Positions 26,974 through 36,239 of a DNA stretch of 46,034 nucleotides are shown in pieces. The position numbers and the translations under genes were made by a program. Numbering within the stretch: the stretch's first letter is position 1; each line of letters begins with the position of its first letter. The notes beneath the pieces are model-generated. The model ran no database searches. It had not been told where the DNA came from and saw only the letters and a program-made list of their open reading frames with translations. The DNA comes from Ammonifex sp. (GTDB lineage Bacteria > Bacillota > Desulfotomaculia > Desulfotomaculales > DYER01), in assembly GCA_020725605.1 (NCBI GenBank), contig DYER01000099.1:1-46034 (forward strand), given 5' to 3'.

Positions 26974-27235
26974 GTGGCGCCGACCTCCCGAATGAACCTG
27001 CCTCGGCCATTTTTAAAGGGGAACTCCGGCCCGCCCTCACCGGCGACCCTGGTGCCGCGTCCGCTTCCGGCCTCCCGAAGGGGGTTGCAACCCTTCGGTA
27101 CTCCGAGCCTCGTGGATCCCGGGAATCCGCGCGCGGCCGCCCTTCTCCCGACGGACGGTGTCCTGGGGCCCCGCCCGGGCTTCCCGCGCCGACGTGGCTT
27201 GCGGGAGGGGTAGCCCGAGGCGCGCCGGAATGCGC
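26974..27235. other. Intergenic region between tepA and ylzJ with one hairpin
   Basis: No gene is supported here. CCGAAGGG-GGTTGCAA-CCCTTCGG (27075-27098) forms an 8-bp perfect stem; no T tract follows on either strand, so its role is unclear. Confidence 0.4.
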
Positions 27236-28000
27236 CTACCGGGCCATCAGTTCCTTCAGCTTGGCCACGGCCTCGGCCACGCCGCCCACCTCGTCGATGA
27301 TGCCGCGCTCCACGGCCTCCCGGCCGATGAGCACCGTGCCGATGTCCCGCGCCAGCTCCCCGGTGCGGAACATCAGGTCGCGGAAGGCCTCCTCGGAGAT
27401 GCGCGAGTGGCGCACCACGAAGTCCACCACCCGATCCTGCATCTTCTCCAGGTACTCCCAGGTCTGCGGCACCCCTATCACCAGCCCGTTCAGCCGGATG
27501 GGGTGGATGGTCATGCTCGCCGTCTCGGCGATGAAGGAATAGTCTGCCGCAACCGCGATGGGCACTCCAATGCTATGACCGCCCCCCAGCACCAGCGAGA
27601 CCGTGGGCTTGGACAGCCCGGCGATCATCTCGGCGATGGCCAGGCCGGCCTCCACGTCCCCGCCCACGGTGTTGAGAATTACCAGGAGCCCCTCCACGCT
27701 TGGGTCCTGCTCCAGGGCCACCAGTTGCGGCAGGACGTGCTCGTACTTCGTGGTCTTGTTCTGGGGCGGCAGCACCAGGTGTCCTTCGATCTGGCCCACG
27801 ATGGTGAGACAGTGGATGCTGCTGCGGGGTCGGGGCAGTTCGGGCACGCCCATTTCCCTGATGCTGGCTTGGGTCTGGGGCGCCGGCCCGGGGTGGGGCG
27901 CCTGGGGCTCCCGGTGCGGGCGCTCCTCCGCGTCCGGCTCCGCGCCGGGCGGCCAGTAAATACCACATCCGCCGGGCCCTCCGTACCGCCTCTCGGACAC
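27236..28000 (-). CDS. tepA: ClpP-class serine protease, TepA family
   Basis: A 254-residue protein of the ClpP/crotonase fold. The core [29 protein letters not shown], the serine in [15 protein letters not shown] and the histidine in SMTIHPIRL correspond to the ClpP-like catalytic Ser and His. Bacillus TepA (translocation-enhancing protein, about 245 residues) has the same length and neighbour. I chose GTG at 28000 because GAGGGGAG lies 8 bases upstream; the track start 28243 extends through non-coding DNA. The first 60 residues are Pro/Arg-rich and poorly conserved in character. Confidence 0.85.
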   Translation of the reverse strand: MSERRYGGPGGCGIYWPPGAEPDAEERPHREPQAPHPGPAPQTQASIREMGVPELPRPRSSIHCLTIVGQIEGHLVLPPQNKTTKYEHVLPQLVALEQDPSVEGLLVILNTVGGDVEAGLAIAEMIAGLSKPTVSLVLGGGHSIGVPIAVAADYSFIAETASMTIHPIRLNGLVIGVPQTWEYLEKMQDRVVDFVVRHSRISEEAFRDLMFRTGELARDIGTVLIGREAVERGIIDEVGGVAEAVAKLKELMAR

Positions 28001-28079
28001 CGGCTCACGCTCCCCTCGGGTGGGTTCCCTGCCGTGTTTATTATGCGCCGGCCCCGACAAAATAACCCCGCCCGTTGTT

Positions 28080-28148
28080 CGACGGGGAATTTTGCCTTCG
28101 GAAACCCCTCCGGTTACCGCACCGGTAAGCTGGCAAAATTCCTCGTCG
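28080..28148. repeat. Large imperfect inverted repeat
   Basis: CGACGGGGAATTTTGCC (28080-28096) and GGCAAAATTCCTCGTCG (28132-28148) are 17-bp arms with one mismatch. The 35-base interior holds a second small hairpin, TTACCG-CAC-CGGTAA (28114-28128). On the minus strand this lies in the leader before tepA. It could be a small mobile repeat (MITE-like) or a structured leader RNA. Confidence 0.6.
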
Positions 28149-28325
28149 TTCGACGGGGCCCCTCGCCGATTCCCACAATGCTCAGGACCTTCGCCACATC
28201 CTCCGGCGTGCGCTCCACCGGCCCGGTGCCTCCAGTTCCTCAAGCTCGGCGCGTTCGAAAGCCATCCTTTCCAGCGCGGCCGCCCGTGCCTCCAGTTCTT
28301 CGACCCTGCGCTCGAGTCCGCCCAC
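28114..28325 (-). pseudogene. Small coiled-coil gene, probably frameshifted
   Basis: GTG at 28325, preceded by AAAGGGGG, opens [20 protein letters not shown], a charged heptad-like coiled coil. This frame stops after 47 residues at 28182. The overlapping minus frame continues with [18 protein letters not shown] to a stop at 28114, which reads like the natural continuation, so one frameshift near 28220 is likely. The last codons lie inside the inverted repeat 28080-28148. Function unknown; position is directly upstream of tepA on the same strand. Confidence 0.45.
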
Positions 28326-28372
28326 GCCTTTTCCCCCTTTATCGGGTACCCGAAAGCTGGCTCACCACAATA

Positions 28373-28381
28373 CTATACCAC
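28373..28381 (-). promoter_or_regulatory. Extended -10 promoter toward the coiled-coil/tepA genes
   Basis: On the minus strand TGGTATAGT matches an extended -10 (TGn-TATAAT-like). A clear -35 at proper distance is not visible. It is about 48 bases before the GTG at 28325. Confidence 0.4.
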
Positions 28382-28429
28382 GTGTTGTGACCCGTGAGGG
28401 CAAGCCGGGTATTCTACCGGGCCAAGGCG

Positions 28430-28459
28430 TTGACAGGGCACCCGGACCGCGGCTATGAT
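28430..28459 (+). promoter_or_regulatory. Sigma-A promoter of uppP
   Basis: TTGACA (28430-28435) and TATGAT (28454-28459) are separated by 18 bases, a near-consensus housekeeping promoter about 86 bases before the uppP start. Confidence 0.75.
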
Positions 28460-28545
28460 GTTACGGTGGGGCCGGCCGCCACCCGCGCCCCGGGCCGGCG
28501 AAAGGGCCGGGGCGGGCGGCGCAGGTCCCGGCGGGAGGAATGCCT

Positions 28546-29340
28546 ATGGCAGAGATAACGGTGTGGCAGGCGGCGGTCCTGGGGACCGTCCAGGGGCTGG
28601 GCGAGTTCCTGCCCATTTCCAGCACGGCCCACCTGGCCCTCGTGCCCTGGATTATGGGCTGGCACGACCCGGGCCTGGCCTTCGACGTGGCCCTGCACCT
28701 GGGCACCCTGGCCGCGGTGCTGGGCTTTTTCTGGCGCGACTGGGTGGTGCTGCTGCGCCACGGCCTCACGGGCCGCCGCACGCCTCAAGGGCGGCTGTTC
28801 TGGTACCTGGTGCTGGCCACCGTGCCCGGCGCGGCCTTCGGCTATCTGCTGGAAGACCTGGCGGCCACGGCCTTTCGCGCCCCCTGGCTCATCGCCCTCA
28901 TGCTGATCGTTATGGGACTGGTCCTCTACCTGGTGGACGCCCGGGCCCGGCGCCAAAAGGACCTGGCGGGCCTTTCCGCGGTCGACGCCGTGCTGGTGGG
29001 CCTGGCTCAGGCCGTGGCCGTGGTGCCCGGCGTGTCCCGTTCCGGCGCCACCATCACCGCCGCCCGCGCCCTGGGCTGCACCCGCGAGGCCGCGGCCCGC
29101 TTCTCTTTTCTGCTTTCCACCCCCATCATCGCCGGCGCCGGGCTCCTGGAGGCCACCCGCCTGGGGCCGGGCACCGTCGACGCACCCTTTGCGGTCGGCG
29201 TGGCCACCAGCGCCCTGGTGGGCTTCCTGGCCATCGGCTTCCTGCTCCGCTACGTGGCCACGCGCAGCTTCAACCTCTTCGTCTGGTACCGCTTCCTCCT
29301 CGGCACCGCGGTGCTCCTGCTCTGGCTGGTGCGCGGCTGA
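28546..29340 (+). CDS. uppP: Undecaprenyl-diphosphatase UppP/BacA
   Basis: A 264-residue polytopic membrane protein that recycles undecaprenyl pyrophosphate to the monophosphate carrier for peptidoglycan and surface glycans. Signature segments: GTVQGLGEFLPISSTAHL near the N-terminus and PGVSRSGATITAA near residue 160, which form the active site. ATG at 28546 has GGGAGG with 7-base spacing, better than the track's ATG 28540. It lies just before the surface-protein and exopolysaccharide genes, which depend on the same lipid carrier. Confidence 0.93.
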   Translation: MAEITVWQAAVLGTVQGLGEFLPISSTAHLALVPWIMGWHDPGLAFDVALHLGTLAAVLGFFWRDWVVLLRHGLTGRRTPQGRLFWYLVLATVPGAAFGYLLEDLAATAFRAPWLIALMLIVMGLVLYLVDARARRQKDLAGLSAVDAVLVGLAQAVAVVPGVSRSGATITAARALGCTREAAARFSFLLSTPIIAGAGLLEATRLGPGTVDAPFAVGVATSALVGFLAIGFLLRYVATRSFNLFVWYRFLLGTAVLLLWLVRG

Positions 29341-29395
29341 CTTCTGGAGGCCGTGCGCACGCGGTCGCGCCGCCGGCGGCCGGCCCAATCGGGCA

Positions 29396-29425
29396 TTGCA
29401 CAATGTGTGCATTTTGTGCTATAAT
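29396..29425 (+). promoter_or_regulatory. Sigma-A promoter with overlapping palindromic operator
   Basis: TTGCAC (29396-29401), 18-base spacer, and perfect TATAAT (29420-29425). A palindrome TGCACA-ATG-TGTGCA (29397-29411) covers the -35 box, as a repressor site would. It lies about 230 bases before the SLH protein start. Confidence 0.7.
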
Positions 29426-29551
29426 ACGCCCCCAACCGGCGCCACCACCTGCCCTGCGTCCTGCGGGTGGCCCTCTGTCGCACCGACGCGGAAGTGAGGT
29501 CGCTATTTCGGCTTCCATTCCCCGCGAAAATGTGAGGTGGATCACTTTACT

Positions 29552-29575
29552 TCCCCGGCCAACCTGTGGTAAAAT
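29552..29575 (+). promoter_or_regulatory. Possible second promoter of the SLH gene
   Basis: TAAAAT at 29570-29575 with a weak -35 (TTACTT-like, 17 bases upstream). It is closer to the gene than the TATAAT promoter. The match is modest. Confidence 0.35.
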
Positions 29576-29653
29576 GCTGCCAGGTTTCCGGGGGTGTACT
29601 GTGCCCGCCGGAACCTCCCTTCATCCCCGCCCGGAAAGGGGGTGAGTAAGGTG

Positions 29654-31351
29654 ATGGGCGTACTTTATCGCAACCGCCCGTTGCTCGGCAACGTGGGGTT
29701 GGTGCTCTTCGTCGCCTTCCTGGCCATGGTCTTGTTCCCCGCGTACGCTCCCGCCGGCGACCAAATGTCGTTCTACGTCCGACAGACGTATCCCGGTACC
29801 ACGCCGGAGTGGGTTTCTGTAGACGGAACCGCGCAACTGGTCACCGATGATTCCCTCGCAAGCACCGCGGTCGAAATCGCGATAGTTCCCCTGACAGAGC
29901 AAGACTTCCAAGCCATGCTTCCGAACCTGTGGTTCACAATCAAGCGTGGTGACCAGGTGGTAGCAACCGTTTATGCCAACCAGGCCACCTACGAGCAGGT
30001 CTACGTAGGGGTTTACGCGGGATACAAACTGGTCTACCAGTGGGCCTACGCCTTCAGCCAGCTGCCCTCGTTACCCCAGAGTTTCACGCTGACGGTTTAC
30101 TGCGACGGGCAACAAAAAGCTGGCTTCACCTTGCAGGTGGATCGACCACCCGCTCCTCCTACCGGCGGCGGTGGCGGCGGTGGCGTCACTGAGACCACCA
30201 CGCCCGTAGATGCGGGCACGGTGAAGAGCACCGCCACGACCTCCACGCTGACGGCCGACGCGGCCAGGGTGGAGCAACTGGCGGCCACGCAGCCCAGGGT
30301 CGAGCTGGTGGTGCCCGCAGACCTGGTTAAGGCCACCAACTACGTGGTCGTGAGCGCGGACGCGCTGGCCAAGGTCTTCGACGCCGGCAAGCCCGTGGTG
30401 GTGGGCGCCGGCGACGTAAAGCTCACCATCCCGCCTCAGGCCATGGACTACGAGCCCCTCGTGGGCCAGGACCTGACCGTCAGGGCCGAGTTCGGCAGGG
30501 CCGACGTGGGCACCCTCCCGGCGAGCTACCGGGCCGCCGGTGACGCCTGGGACGTGGCCATCCGCGTCCTCAAGGGCACCGAGGACAAGGGCGGCATCAG
30601 CAGCTTCCTGGCGAAGGTCACCCTGGCGCTGCCGTACAAGGCCGACGGGCTTGACGAGAACAAGCTCGGGCTGTACCGCTCCACAAACGGTTCCTGGGCC
30701 TACCGCGTGAGCAAGGTCGACAGGGCCAACAAGCAGGTCGTCGCCTGGCTCGCGAGCCTGAGCCGGTACGCGGCCCTGGCCTACGAGAAGACCTTCGCGG
30801 ACATCGCCACCCACTGGGCCCGGAACGACATCGAGGTCATGGCGGCGCGGCACGTGGCCCAGGGCATGCCTGACGGCACCTTCGCGCCCGATGCCGGCGT
30901 GACCAGGGCGCAGTTCGCGGCCTTCGTGACCCGGTGCCTGGGCCTGGAGCCGGGCGGCGCGGCCGGGTTCTCGGACGTGCCCGCCAACGCGTGGTACGCC
31001 GGCGTGGTGGCGGCGGCGGCGAAGGCCGGCATCGTGAAGGGCTTCGAGGACGGCACCTTCCGTCCGGACGAGCCGATTACCCGCGAGCAGGTGGCGGCCA
31101 TGGTGACGCGGGCCCTTAAGGTGGCGGGCAAGGAGGTCACCCTGACGCCGGCGGAGCGCGACCGGCTCCTGGCCGTCTTCGCGGACCGCGGCGCCATCGG
31201 CGACTGGGCCCTGGACGCGGTGGCCGTGGCCGTGAAGGAGGGCATCGTGCGGGGCCGCGCCGTGGACAGCTTCGCGCCGCAGGCGGGCGCCACGCGGGCC
31301 GAGGCGGTCACCATGCTCAAGCGCCTGCTGACCTCCGTCGGCTGGCTGTAA
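29654..31351 (+). CDS. Secreted SLH-domain surface protein
   Basis: A 565-residue exported protein. Residues 1-35 are a signal peptide (LLGNVGLVLFVAFLAMVLF, then AYAPAGD). An N-terminal domain of unknown type (about 36-160) is followed by a PPAPPTGGGGGGG linker near 165-178 and a second domain. Three S-layer homology repeats close the protein (starting near 381, 438 and 509: FADIATHWARNDIEVMAARH, FSDVPANAWYAGVV, GDWALDAVAVAVKEGIVRG). SLH triplets bind pyruvylated secondary cell-wall polymer. Start ATG 29654 (or GTG 29651) follows AAAGGGGG. An intrinsic terminator follows directly. Confidence 0.88.
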   Translation: MGVLYRNRPLLGNVGLVLFVAFLAMVLFPAYAPAGDQMSFYVRQTYPGTTPEWVSVDGTAQLVTDDSLASTAVEIAIVPLTEQDFQAMLPNLWFTIKRGDQVVATVYANQATYEQVYVGVYAGYKLVYQWAYAFSQLPSLPQSFTLTVYCDGQQKAGFTLQVDRPPAPPTGGGGGGGVTETTTPVDAGTVKSTATTSTLTADAARVEQLAATQPRVELVVPADLVKATNYVVVSADALAKVFDAGKPVVVGAGDVKLTIPPQAMDYEPLVGQDLTVRAEFGRADVGTLPASYRAAGDAWDVAIRVLKGTEDKGGISSFLAKVTLALPYKADGLDENKLGLYRSTNGSWAYRVSKVDRANKQVVAWLASLSRYAALAYEKTFADIATHWARNDIEVMAARHVAQGMPDGTFAPDAGVTRAQFAAFVTRCLGLEPGGAAGFSDVPANAWYAGVVAAAAKAGIVKGFEDGTFRPDEPITREQVAAMVTRALKVAGKEVTLTPAERDRLLAVFADRGAIGDWALDAVAVAVKEGIVRGRAVDSFAPQAGATRAEAVTMLKRLLTSVGWL

Positions 31352-31372
31352 TCGTCCTGGTCGTGCAAACCC

Positions 31373-31417
31373 TTCCCCGGCGGGCGCACGCCTGACCCCG
31401 CCGGGGAATGTTTTTTT
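31373..31417 (+). terminator. Intrinsic terminator after the SLH gene
   Basis: TTCCCCGGCGGG and CCCGCCGGGGAA form a perfect 12-bp stem around a 12-base loop, then TG and seven T. It closes the SLH transcript and separates it from the exopolysaccharide genes. Confidence 0.9.
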
Positions 31418-31594
31418 GGCCGCCCGTCCGGACCTGAAAGCCGGTTCCGGGCCGGCACGGTGAGTTCGGTCCGGCCGGCCTGGCAGGAAATTGGGTGAAT
31501 TGGTCGAAGAACTAGCGAAAACCGTGTCCCGTATCAACCTGTTGCGGATGTCCCCGGCGGCGCGAGGCCGCATTTTTCGGGAGGAAGTTTTCCT

Positions 31595-33973
31595 TTGGGC
31601 AGGTTCCGGTGTGAAAACACGGGCGAGATCCGGCTCAACCTCAATCTCTCGCCCTTTATCCTGACCGTCGTGGCCGCCCTGCTGGTGCTGGCCCCGCTGG
31701 GCCGCGGGCTCTTCTTCCCGCCGGAGCTCCTGCTGGCCAACGCGGCCGCGGGCGCGCTGTTCCTGCTGCTGGCCCTGGACGCGGCGGCGCGGGGCGCGCG
31801 CGGCGGGCTCACCTGGGCAGACGCGGCCCTGGTGGTCCTGGTGCTGGCCTACGCGGCCTCCACCCTGGTGGCCGTCCACGTCAGGCCCGCCGTGGGGGCC
31901 CTCCTGACCCACCTCATGTACGGCGCGGTGTACTGGGCCGCGGCCCGGCTGTCGGCCCGGGAGGGGTACGCCCGCGCGGTGCTTGCGGCCTGCCACGCCG
32001 GCGTGGTGGTCACGGCCCTCGTGGGGGCGCTGGCCGCGGCCGGCCTGCTGCCGGTGCCCGGGGCCTGGGACGGCCGGTCCCTCATGTCCACCCTCCAGTA
32101 CAAGAACGCCTTCGCGGCCTACCTGGCCACGGGCTGCGTGGCCGGGATGGGCCTGGCCGTGCGGGCGGGGAGCCTGGGGCGCGTCGTGCTGGCCTCCGCC
32201 AACGCCCTGCTGGTGGTGCTGCTTTTCGCCACCCAGTCGCGGGGCGGGTGGGTGATCTTTCCGGTGGGCCTGGCCCTGCTCTTCTGGTGGGTGCCGGCGG
32301 TGTACCGCTACCGCGCCCTGTTCCACGCCGTGCTTTTCGTGACCGCCGGACTGGTGGCGGTGCGGCCGGTCTACGGGGCCCTTACCGGCGGCGCCGGCGC
32401 GCGGGCCCTCGTCTGGCTCGCGGTGGCCGCGGCCGCCGCCGGGCTGGCCCAACTGCTGTACGAAGGGCTGGCGGCCTGGCTCAACCGGCCCGAGGTGCCG
32501 GACGCCACCCGGCGGCTGATGGCCCGCGGCGGGGCGGCCTACGTCCTGGCCGTGGCCCTGGCCTACGCCACCTACGCCGTGGGCACGGCCCCTACCGTGG
32601 CGGCCACCGTGCTGCCGGCCCCGGTGGCCGCGCGCATGGCCACCATCGGGGCCGAGGACGTGAGCTTTAAGGCGCGGCTCCTCTTCACGGCCGACGCCGT
32701 GCGCGTGGCCCTGGACCGGCCCTGGCTGGGCGGCGGCGGGGGGGCCTGGAGCGCCCTTTACCATCAGTATCAATCTTCGGTCTACTGGACCACCGAGGTG
32801 CACAACCACCTGGCCCAGGTGTGGGTGGAGGCCGGCGTAGCCGGTCTGCTGGGCTTCCTGGGCCTCGTGGCCGGCCTTGTTGTGGCCGGCCGGCGGGCGG
32901 TGGCCCGGCTGCCGCGCGACGCCGCGGCCCTGACCGCGACGGCGGGCGCGGCTGCGGCCACGCTTTTCCTGCACAGCGTCCTCGATTTCGACCTTTCGCT
33001 GGCGGCCCTGGGAGTGGTGCTGTTCGCCCTGATGGGCGTGGTGCGGGGCGCGTCTGCGTCCCACGCGCCGGCCGTGACGATGCCTGCGGCCGCGGGAAGG
33101 CTGCCCTGGCCGCGGCGGCCGCGCGCCCGGCAGATTGCGGCCGCCCTGCTGGGCGTGGTGCTGGGCGCGGGCCTCCTGGTGACGGCCGGCCGCCTTTACC
33201 GCGCCGGGGTGGAGGGGGCCCTGGGCGCCCGGGCCGTGGCGGCCGGGGACCTGGCCCGCGCGGCGGCGCACTACGCCGCGGCGGTGCGCCTCGACCCCTT
33301 CACGCCCGAGTACCGGGCGGACCTGGCGCAGCTCTGGGCCGTGCGGGCCGTGGCCCGCGACGACGCCGTGGCCCGGTACCGGGCCCTGGCCCTGGCAGGG
33401 GAGGCGGCCGCGCGGGCGCCCCACGACGCGGTGCTCCGGGGCACGCTGCGCAACGTCTACCTGATTTTAAGGGAGTACGACCCGGCCGTGAGTGAGGCCG
33501 AGGCCGTGGTGGCCGCCAATCCCCTGGTGGGCGCCCACTGGGAGGTGCTGGGCCAGACCCTGGTGGCGGCGGCCCGCGGGCTTCTGGAAAATGGAGACCG
33601 GGCCGGGGCCGGCGGGTACCTCGAGCGCGCCGCGGCCCTGCCGGAGGAATTGGCCGCCGCCGAGGCGCGCCTGAACAGGCAGGCGGCCTACGGCCGGCGC
33701 GCCGTCGACCGGCCGCCGGGCCTGTGGCTGGCCGCGGGACAGGCGCACTACCTGCTGGGCCGGTATGCGGAGGCCGTAAGCCTGCTGGAGCGGGCGCGGG
33801 CGCAAAAGGCCCCGGCGGGCGAGGCGCTGGTGTGGCTGGCCGCGGCCCACGCCCGGCGGGGGGAGGCGGATCGGGCGCGGGCCCTGCTGGACGAAGCCGC
33901 GCGGGCCGACGCCAAGGCCCGCGAGCGATACCGGGAGATTTTGGCCCTGGGCCCGGTGCGGCCGGGGCAGTAG
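31595..33973 (+). CDS. O-antigen ligase/polymerase-like membrane protein with C-terminal TPR region
   Basis: A 792-residue protein. The first two-thirds are strongly hydrophobic with many membrane segments. The Wzy_C-type loop AEDVSFKARLLFTADAV, then HNHLAQVWVEAGVAGLLGFL near residue 405 is the family's mark. After a last helix pair (about 500-535) comes an alanine-rich helical region (about 547-785) that reads as tetratricopeptide repeats, e.g. LARAAAHYAAAVRLDPFTPE and HYLLGRYAEAVSLLERARA. TTG at 31595 is supported by GGGAGGA upstream. The family joins or transfers lipid-linked glycan chains outside the membrane. The very high GC matches tepA-Wzz but not the later glycosyltransferases. Confidence 0.82.
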   Translation: MGRFRCENTGEIRLNLNLSPFILTVVAALLVLAPLGRGLFFPPELLLANAAAGALFLLLALDAAARGARGGLTWADAALVVLVLAYAASTLVAVHVRPAVGALLTHLMYGAVYWAAARLSAREGYARAVLAACHAGVVVTALVGALAAAGLLPVPGAWDGRSLMSTLQYKNAFAAYLATGCVAGMGLAVRAGSLGRVVLASANALLVVLLFATQSRGGWVIFPVGLALLFWWVPAVYRYRALFHAVLFVTAGLVAVRPVYGALTGGAGARALVWLAVAAAAAGLAQLLYEGLAAWLNRPEVPDATRRLMARGGAAYVLAVALAYATYAVGTAPTVAATVLPAPVAARMATIGAEDVSFKARLLFTADAVRVALDRPWLGGGGGAWSALYHQYQSSVYWTTEVHNHLAQVWVEAGVAGLLGFLGLVAGLVVAGRRAVARLPRDAAALTATAGAAAATLFLHSVLDFDLSLAALGVVLFALMGVVRGASASHAPAVTMPAAAGRLPWPRRPRARQIAAALLGVVLGAGLLVTAGRLYRAGVEGALGARAVAAGDLARAAAHYAAAVRLDPFTPEYRADLAQLWAVRAVARDDAVARYRALALAGEAAARAPHDAVLRGTLRNVYLILREYDPAVSEAEAVVAANPLVGAHWEVLGQTLVAAARGLLENGDRAGAGGYLERAAALPEELAAAEARLNRQAAYGRRAVDRPPGLWLAAGQAHYLLGRYAEAVSLLERARAQKAPAGEALVWLAAAHARRGEADRARALLDEAARADAKARERYREILALGPVRPGQ

Positions 33974-33987
33974 AAGGGGGGCAAACC

Positions 33988-35355
33988 TTGACCGCGGAAA
34001 GGGAAATGTCGTCCGGCGGGCCGGCGCCGCCGGCGGAAGACGTCATCGACCTCAGGGAATACCTGCGGGTTCTGGCCCGCCGGCGGGGGGTGGTGGTGCT
34101 TACGACGCTGCTGGCCGTGCTTACGGCCGGACTTTTGAGCTTTTTTGTATTACCCCCGGTGTACGAGGCGCGCACCGTCTTGCTGGTCACCCAGGCCACC
34201 GAAAAGGTGCAGGCACCCACGGCCGGCAAGGAGGGCGAGTCGGTCATCACCACCATCACGCGCCTGCCGGCCCTCACCATGAACACCTACGTCGGTCAGT
34301 TGAAGAGCGAGACCGTGGCCGAGCGCACCATCAAGAAGCTGGGGCTCGATCCCACCCTGTACACGCCGGTTACCCTGGCGCGCATGGTCACGGCCACGGC
34401 CCAGAAGGACTCCAACCTCATCGAGCTCAAGGTGCGCCACCAGGACCCCCTGCTGGCGGCGCGCATCGCCAACACCATGGCCGAGGAGTTGCTGGGGCTG
34501 ATCTCCGAGAAGAACCAGGAGCAGATGGCCCGCTCCGTGCAGTTCCTGGTGGACCAGCGGCAGGCCACCGAAAAGGAACTCCAGAAGGCGGTGGAGGAAC
34601 TGGGCAAATTCGACTCCGAACCGCGCAGCGTGGCCTTCCTGGAGGAGCAGTTCAAGGCCCTCACGGCCGAACTCACCCGCGCCCAGGCGGACCTCAACAA
34701 GGTGAGGGTCGAGGCCGAACAACTGCGGGCCGGCCTGGCGCGGCTGGAGGCGGACCTGGCGGACACCCCGCGCATGATCAAGGTCACCCGGTTGGATCCC
34801 GTCACGGGCCGCACGCTGGAGGGCGAGGACGTCAACCCCGTTTACGTCAACCTGGCCGAAGAGGCCGCCAAGAAGAAGGCGACCCTGGGGGAGAAGGAGG
34901 CGCAAGTGTCGGCCCTGCAGTCCCTGCAGGCGACACTCGCAGAGCAACTGGCCACCCTCCAGGGCGAGCTCACGGCCAAGAAGGCCAAACGCGACCAGCT
35001 GGCGGCCGAGGTGAAGCGCCTGGAGCAAACGCGGGACCAGCTGGCGAGCAAGGCCACCGAGACCCAGATCGCCCGCTCAGTGGACCTGGGAAGCACCACC
35101 GTGGTGGTGGTTTCCCCGGCGGTGGTGCCGGCCAAACCCGTCAAGCCCAACAAGAAGCTCAACGTGGCCGTGGCCCTGGTGCTGGGCCTCATGGCCGGCG
35201 TGGCCCTGGCCTTCGTGGCCGAGCACCTGGATTACACCATCAAGACCCCCGAGGACGTGCGCCGGCACCTCGGTCTGGCCGTGCTGGGCTCCATACCCGA
35301 CGCCCACCTGGAGCGCCGGCTGCGCGGGGTCAGGGCCGGGGGTGCTGAGGCGTGA
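33988..35355 (+). CDS. Wzz-type chain-length determinant / polysaccharide co-polymerase
   Basis: A 455-residue protein with the Wzz layout: cytoplasmic VIDLREYLRVLARRR, membrane helix about 34-55, a long extracellular coiled-coil part (about 165-370), PAVVPAKPVKPNKKLN before the second helix (about 391-414) and a short cytoplasmic tail. These proteins set the chain length of exported polysaccharide and activate a partner BY-kinase. TTG at 33988 follows AAGGGGGG; the track start is inside the preceding gene. It overlaps the kinase gene by four bases. Confidence 0.9.
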   Translation: MTAEREMSSGGPAPPAEDVIDLREYLRVLARRRGVVVLTTLLAVLTAGLLSFFVLPPVYEARTVLLVTQATEKVQAPTAGKEGESVITTITRLPALTMNTYVGQLKSETVAERTIKKLGLDPTLYTPVTLARMVTATAQKDSNLIELKVRHQDPLLAARIANTMAEELLGLISEKNQEQMARSVQFLVDQRQATEKELQKAVEELGKFDSEPRSVAFLEEQFKALTAELTRAQADLNKVRVEAEQLRAGLARLEADLADTPRMIKVTRLDPVTGRTLEGEDVNPVYVNLAEEAAKKKATLGEKEAQVSALQSLQATLAEQLATLQGELTAKKAKRDQLAAEVKRLEQTRDQLASKATETQIARSVDLGSTTVVVVSPAVVPAKPVKPNKKLNVAVALVLGLMAGVALAFVAEHLDYTIKTPEDVRRHLGLAVLGSIPDAHLERRLRGVRAGGAEA

Positions 35356-36128
35356 GAAGGATGTTGCGGCGTTTGTCCCGCGTGTTCGGCCGCGCGCGGC
35401 GTCCCCGCCCGCCCGCGGGCGCCGACGGCCCGGCGCCGGTGTGGGTCGACGGCCGTACCGGCCTGGCCGAGGCCTTCCGCACCTTGAGGGCCAACCTGAG
35501 CTTCGCCGGGCCGCCCGAGACCAGAACCCTGCTGCTGGTCACCAGCACCGCGCCCGACGACGGCAAGAGTACGGTGGTGGCCAACCTGGGCGCCGTGCTG
35601 GCCCAGGCCGGGGACCGGGTGCTGGTGGTGGACTGCGACCTGCGCAAGCCCACCCTGCACCGCATGCTGGCCGTGCCCAACCACCGGGGCCTCACCAACG
35701 TCCTGGTGCAGCGCGCGCCGGTGGAGGAACTGCTGCTGGACGGCCCGGTGCCCGGGCTGAAAGTGCTCACCAGTGGCCCGGTGCCCCCGAACCCGGCGGA
35801 GCTGCTGGCCACGCCCGAAATGTCCTACCTGCTGGCCCAGCTGCGGGAGAACTACGACGCCGTGCTCGTCGACACTCCGCCGTTGCTCGCCGTGGCCGAC
35901 GCGGCCGTGCTCGCCCCGCTGGTGGACGGCGTGATCCTGGTGGTCTCGGCCTGGAGCGCGCGCGTGGACATGGTGCAGGAGGCTCTGGAGCAACTGGAAA
36001 AGGCGCGCGCCCGCATCCTGGGCGTGGTGCTCAACCGCACCCGCGTGCCGGCGCGGGACTACTACTATTACTACTACCGCTACCGCCGGGGCCGCGAACG
36101 GGAAGAGGGGCCGGAGATAGTGCTCTAA
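35352..36128 (+). CDS. Bacterial tyrosine kinase (CpsD/CapB/YwqD type)
   Basis: A 258-residue P-loop kinase: Walker A STAPDDGKST, Walker A' LVVDCDLRKPTLH, Walker B-like AVLVDTPPLL. The C-terminal tail holds a run of six tyrosines followed by RYR, the autophosphorylation cluster of BY-kinases. As usual in Firmicutes the kinase and its Wzz-like membrane activator are separate polypeptides. The GTG start overlaps the wzz stop (GTGA), so the two are translationally coupled. It should control polymerisation or export of the exopolysaccharide through cycles of tyrosine phosphorylation. Confidence 0.92.
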   Translation: MRRMLRRLSRVFGRARRPRPPAGADGPAPVWVDGRTGLAEAFRTLRANLSFAGPPETRTLLLVTSTAPDDGKSTVVANLGAVLAQAGDRVLVVDCDLRKPTLHRMLAVPNHRGLTNVLVQRAPVEELLLDGPVPGLKVLTSGPVPPNPAELLATPEMSYLLAQLRENYDAVLVDTPPLLAVADAAVLAPLVDGVILVVSAWSARVDMVQEALEQLEKARARILGVVLNRTRVPARDYYYYYYRYRRGREREEGPEIVL

Positions 36129-36239
36129 AGGTCGCAGGAGTAGTACGGGGCCATACCCCGGTCCCTCACTTATTCCTCCACGATTTTCACCCTGCGCTCT
36201 CGTATTCAGGCCGTCGCCCGGATGCTGGCCTCCACCGGA

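Noticed and set aside
31492-31665. Small frame LGELVEELAKTVSRINLLRM before the Wzy-like gene
   Set aside because: It looks mildly protein-like but has no good ribosome site and overlaps the start of the well-supported gene at 31595.
30071-33424. 1117-codon minus-strand frame opposite the SLH and Wzy-like genes
   Set aside because: A GC-rich shadow frame dominated by G, H, R, P and Q with no domain; the plus-strand genes explain the region.
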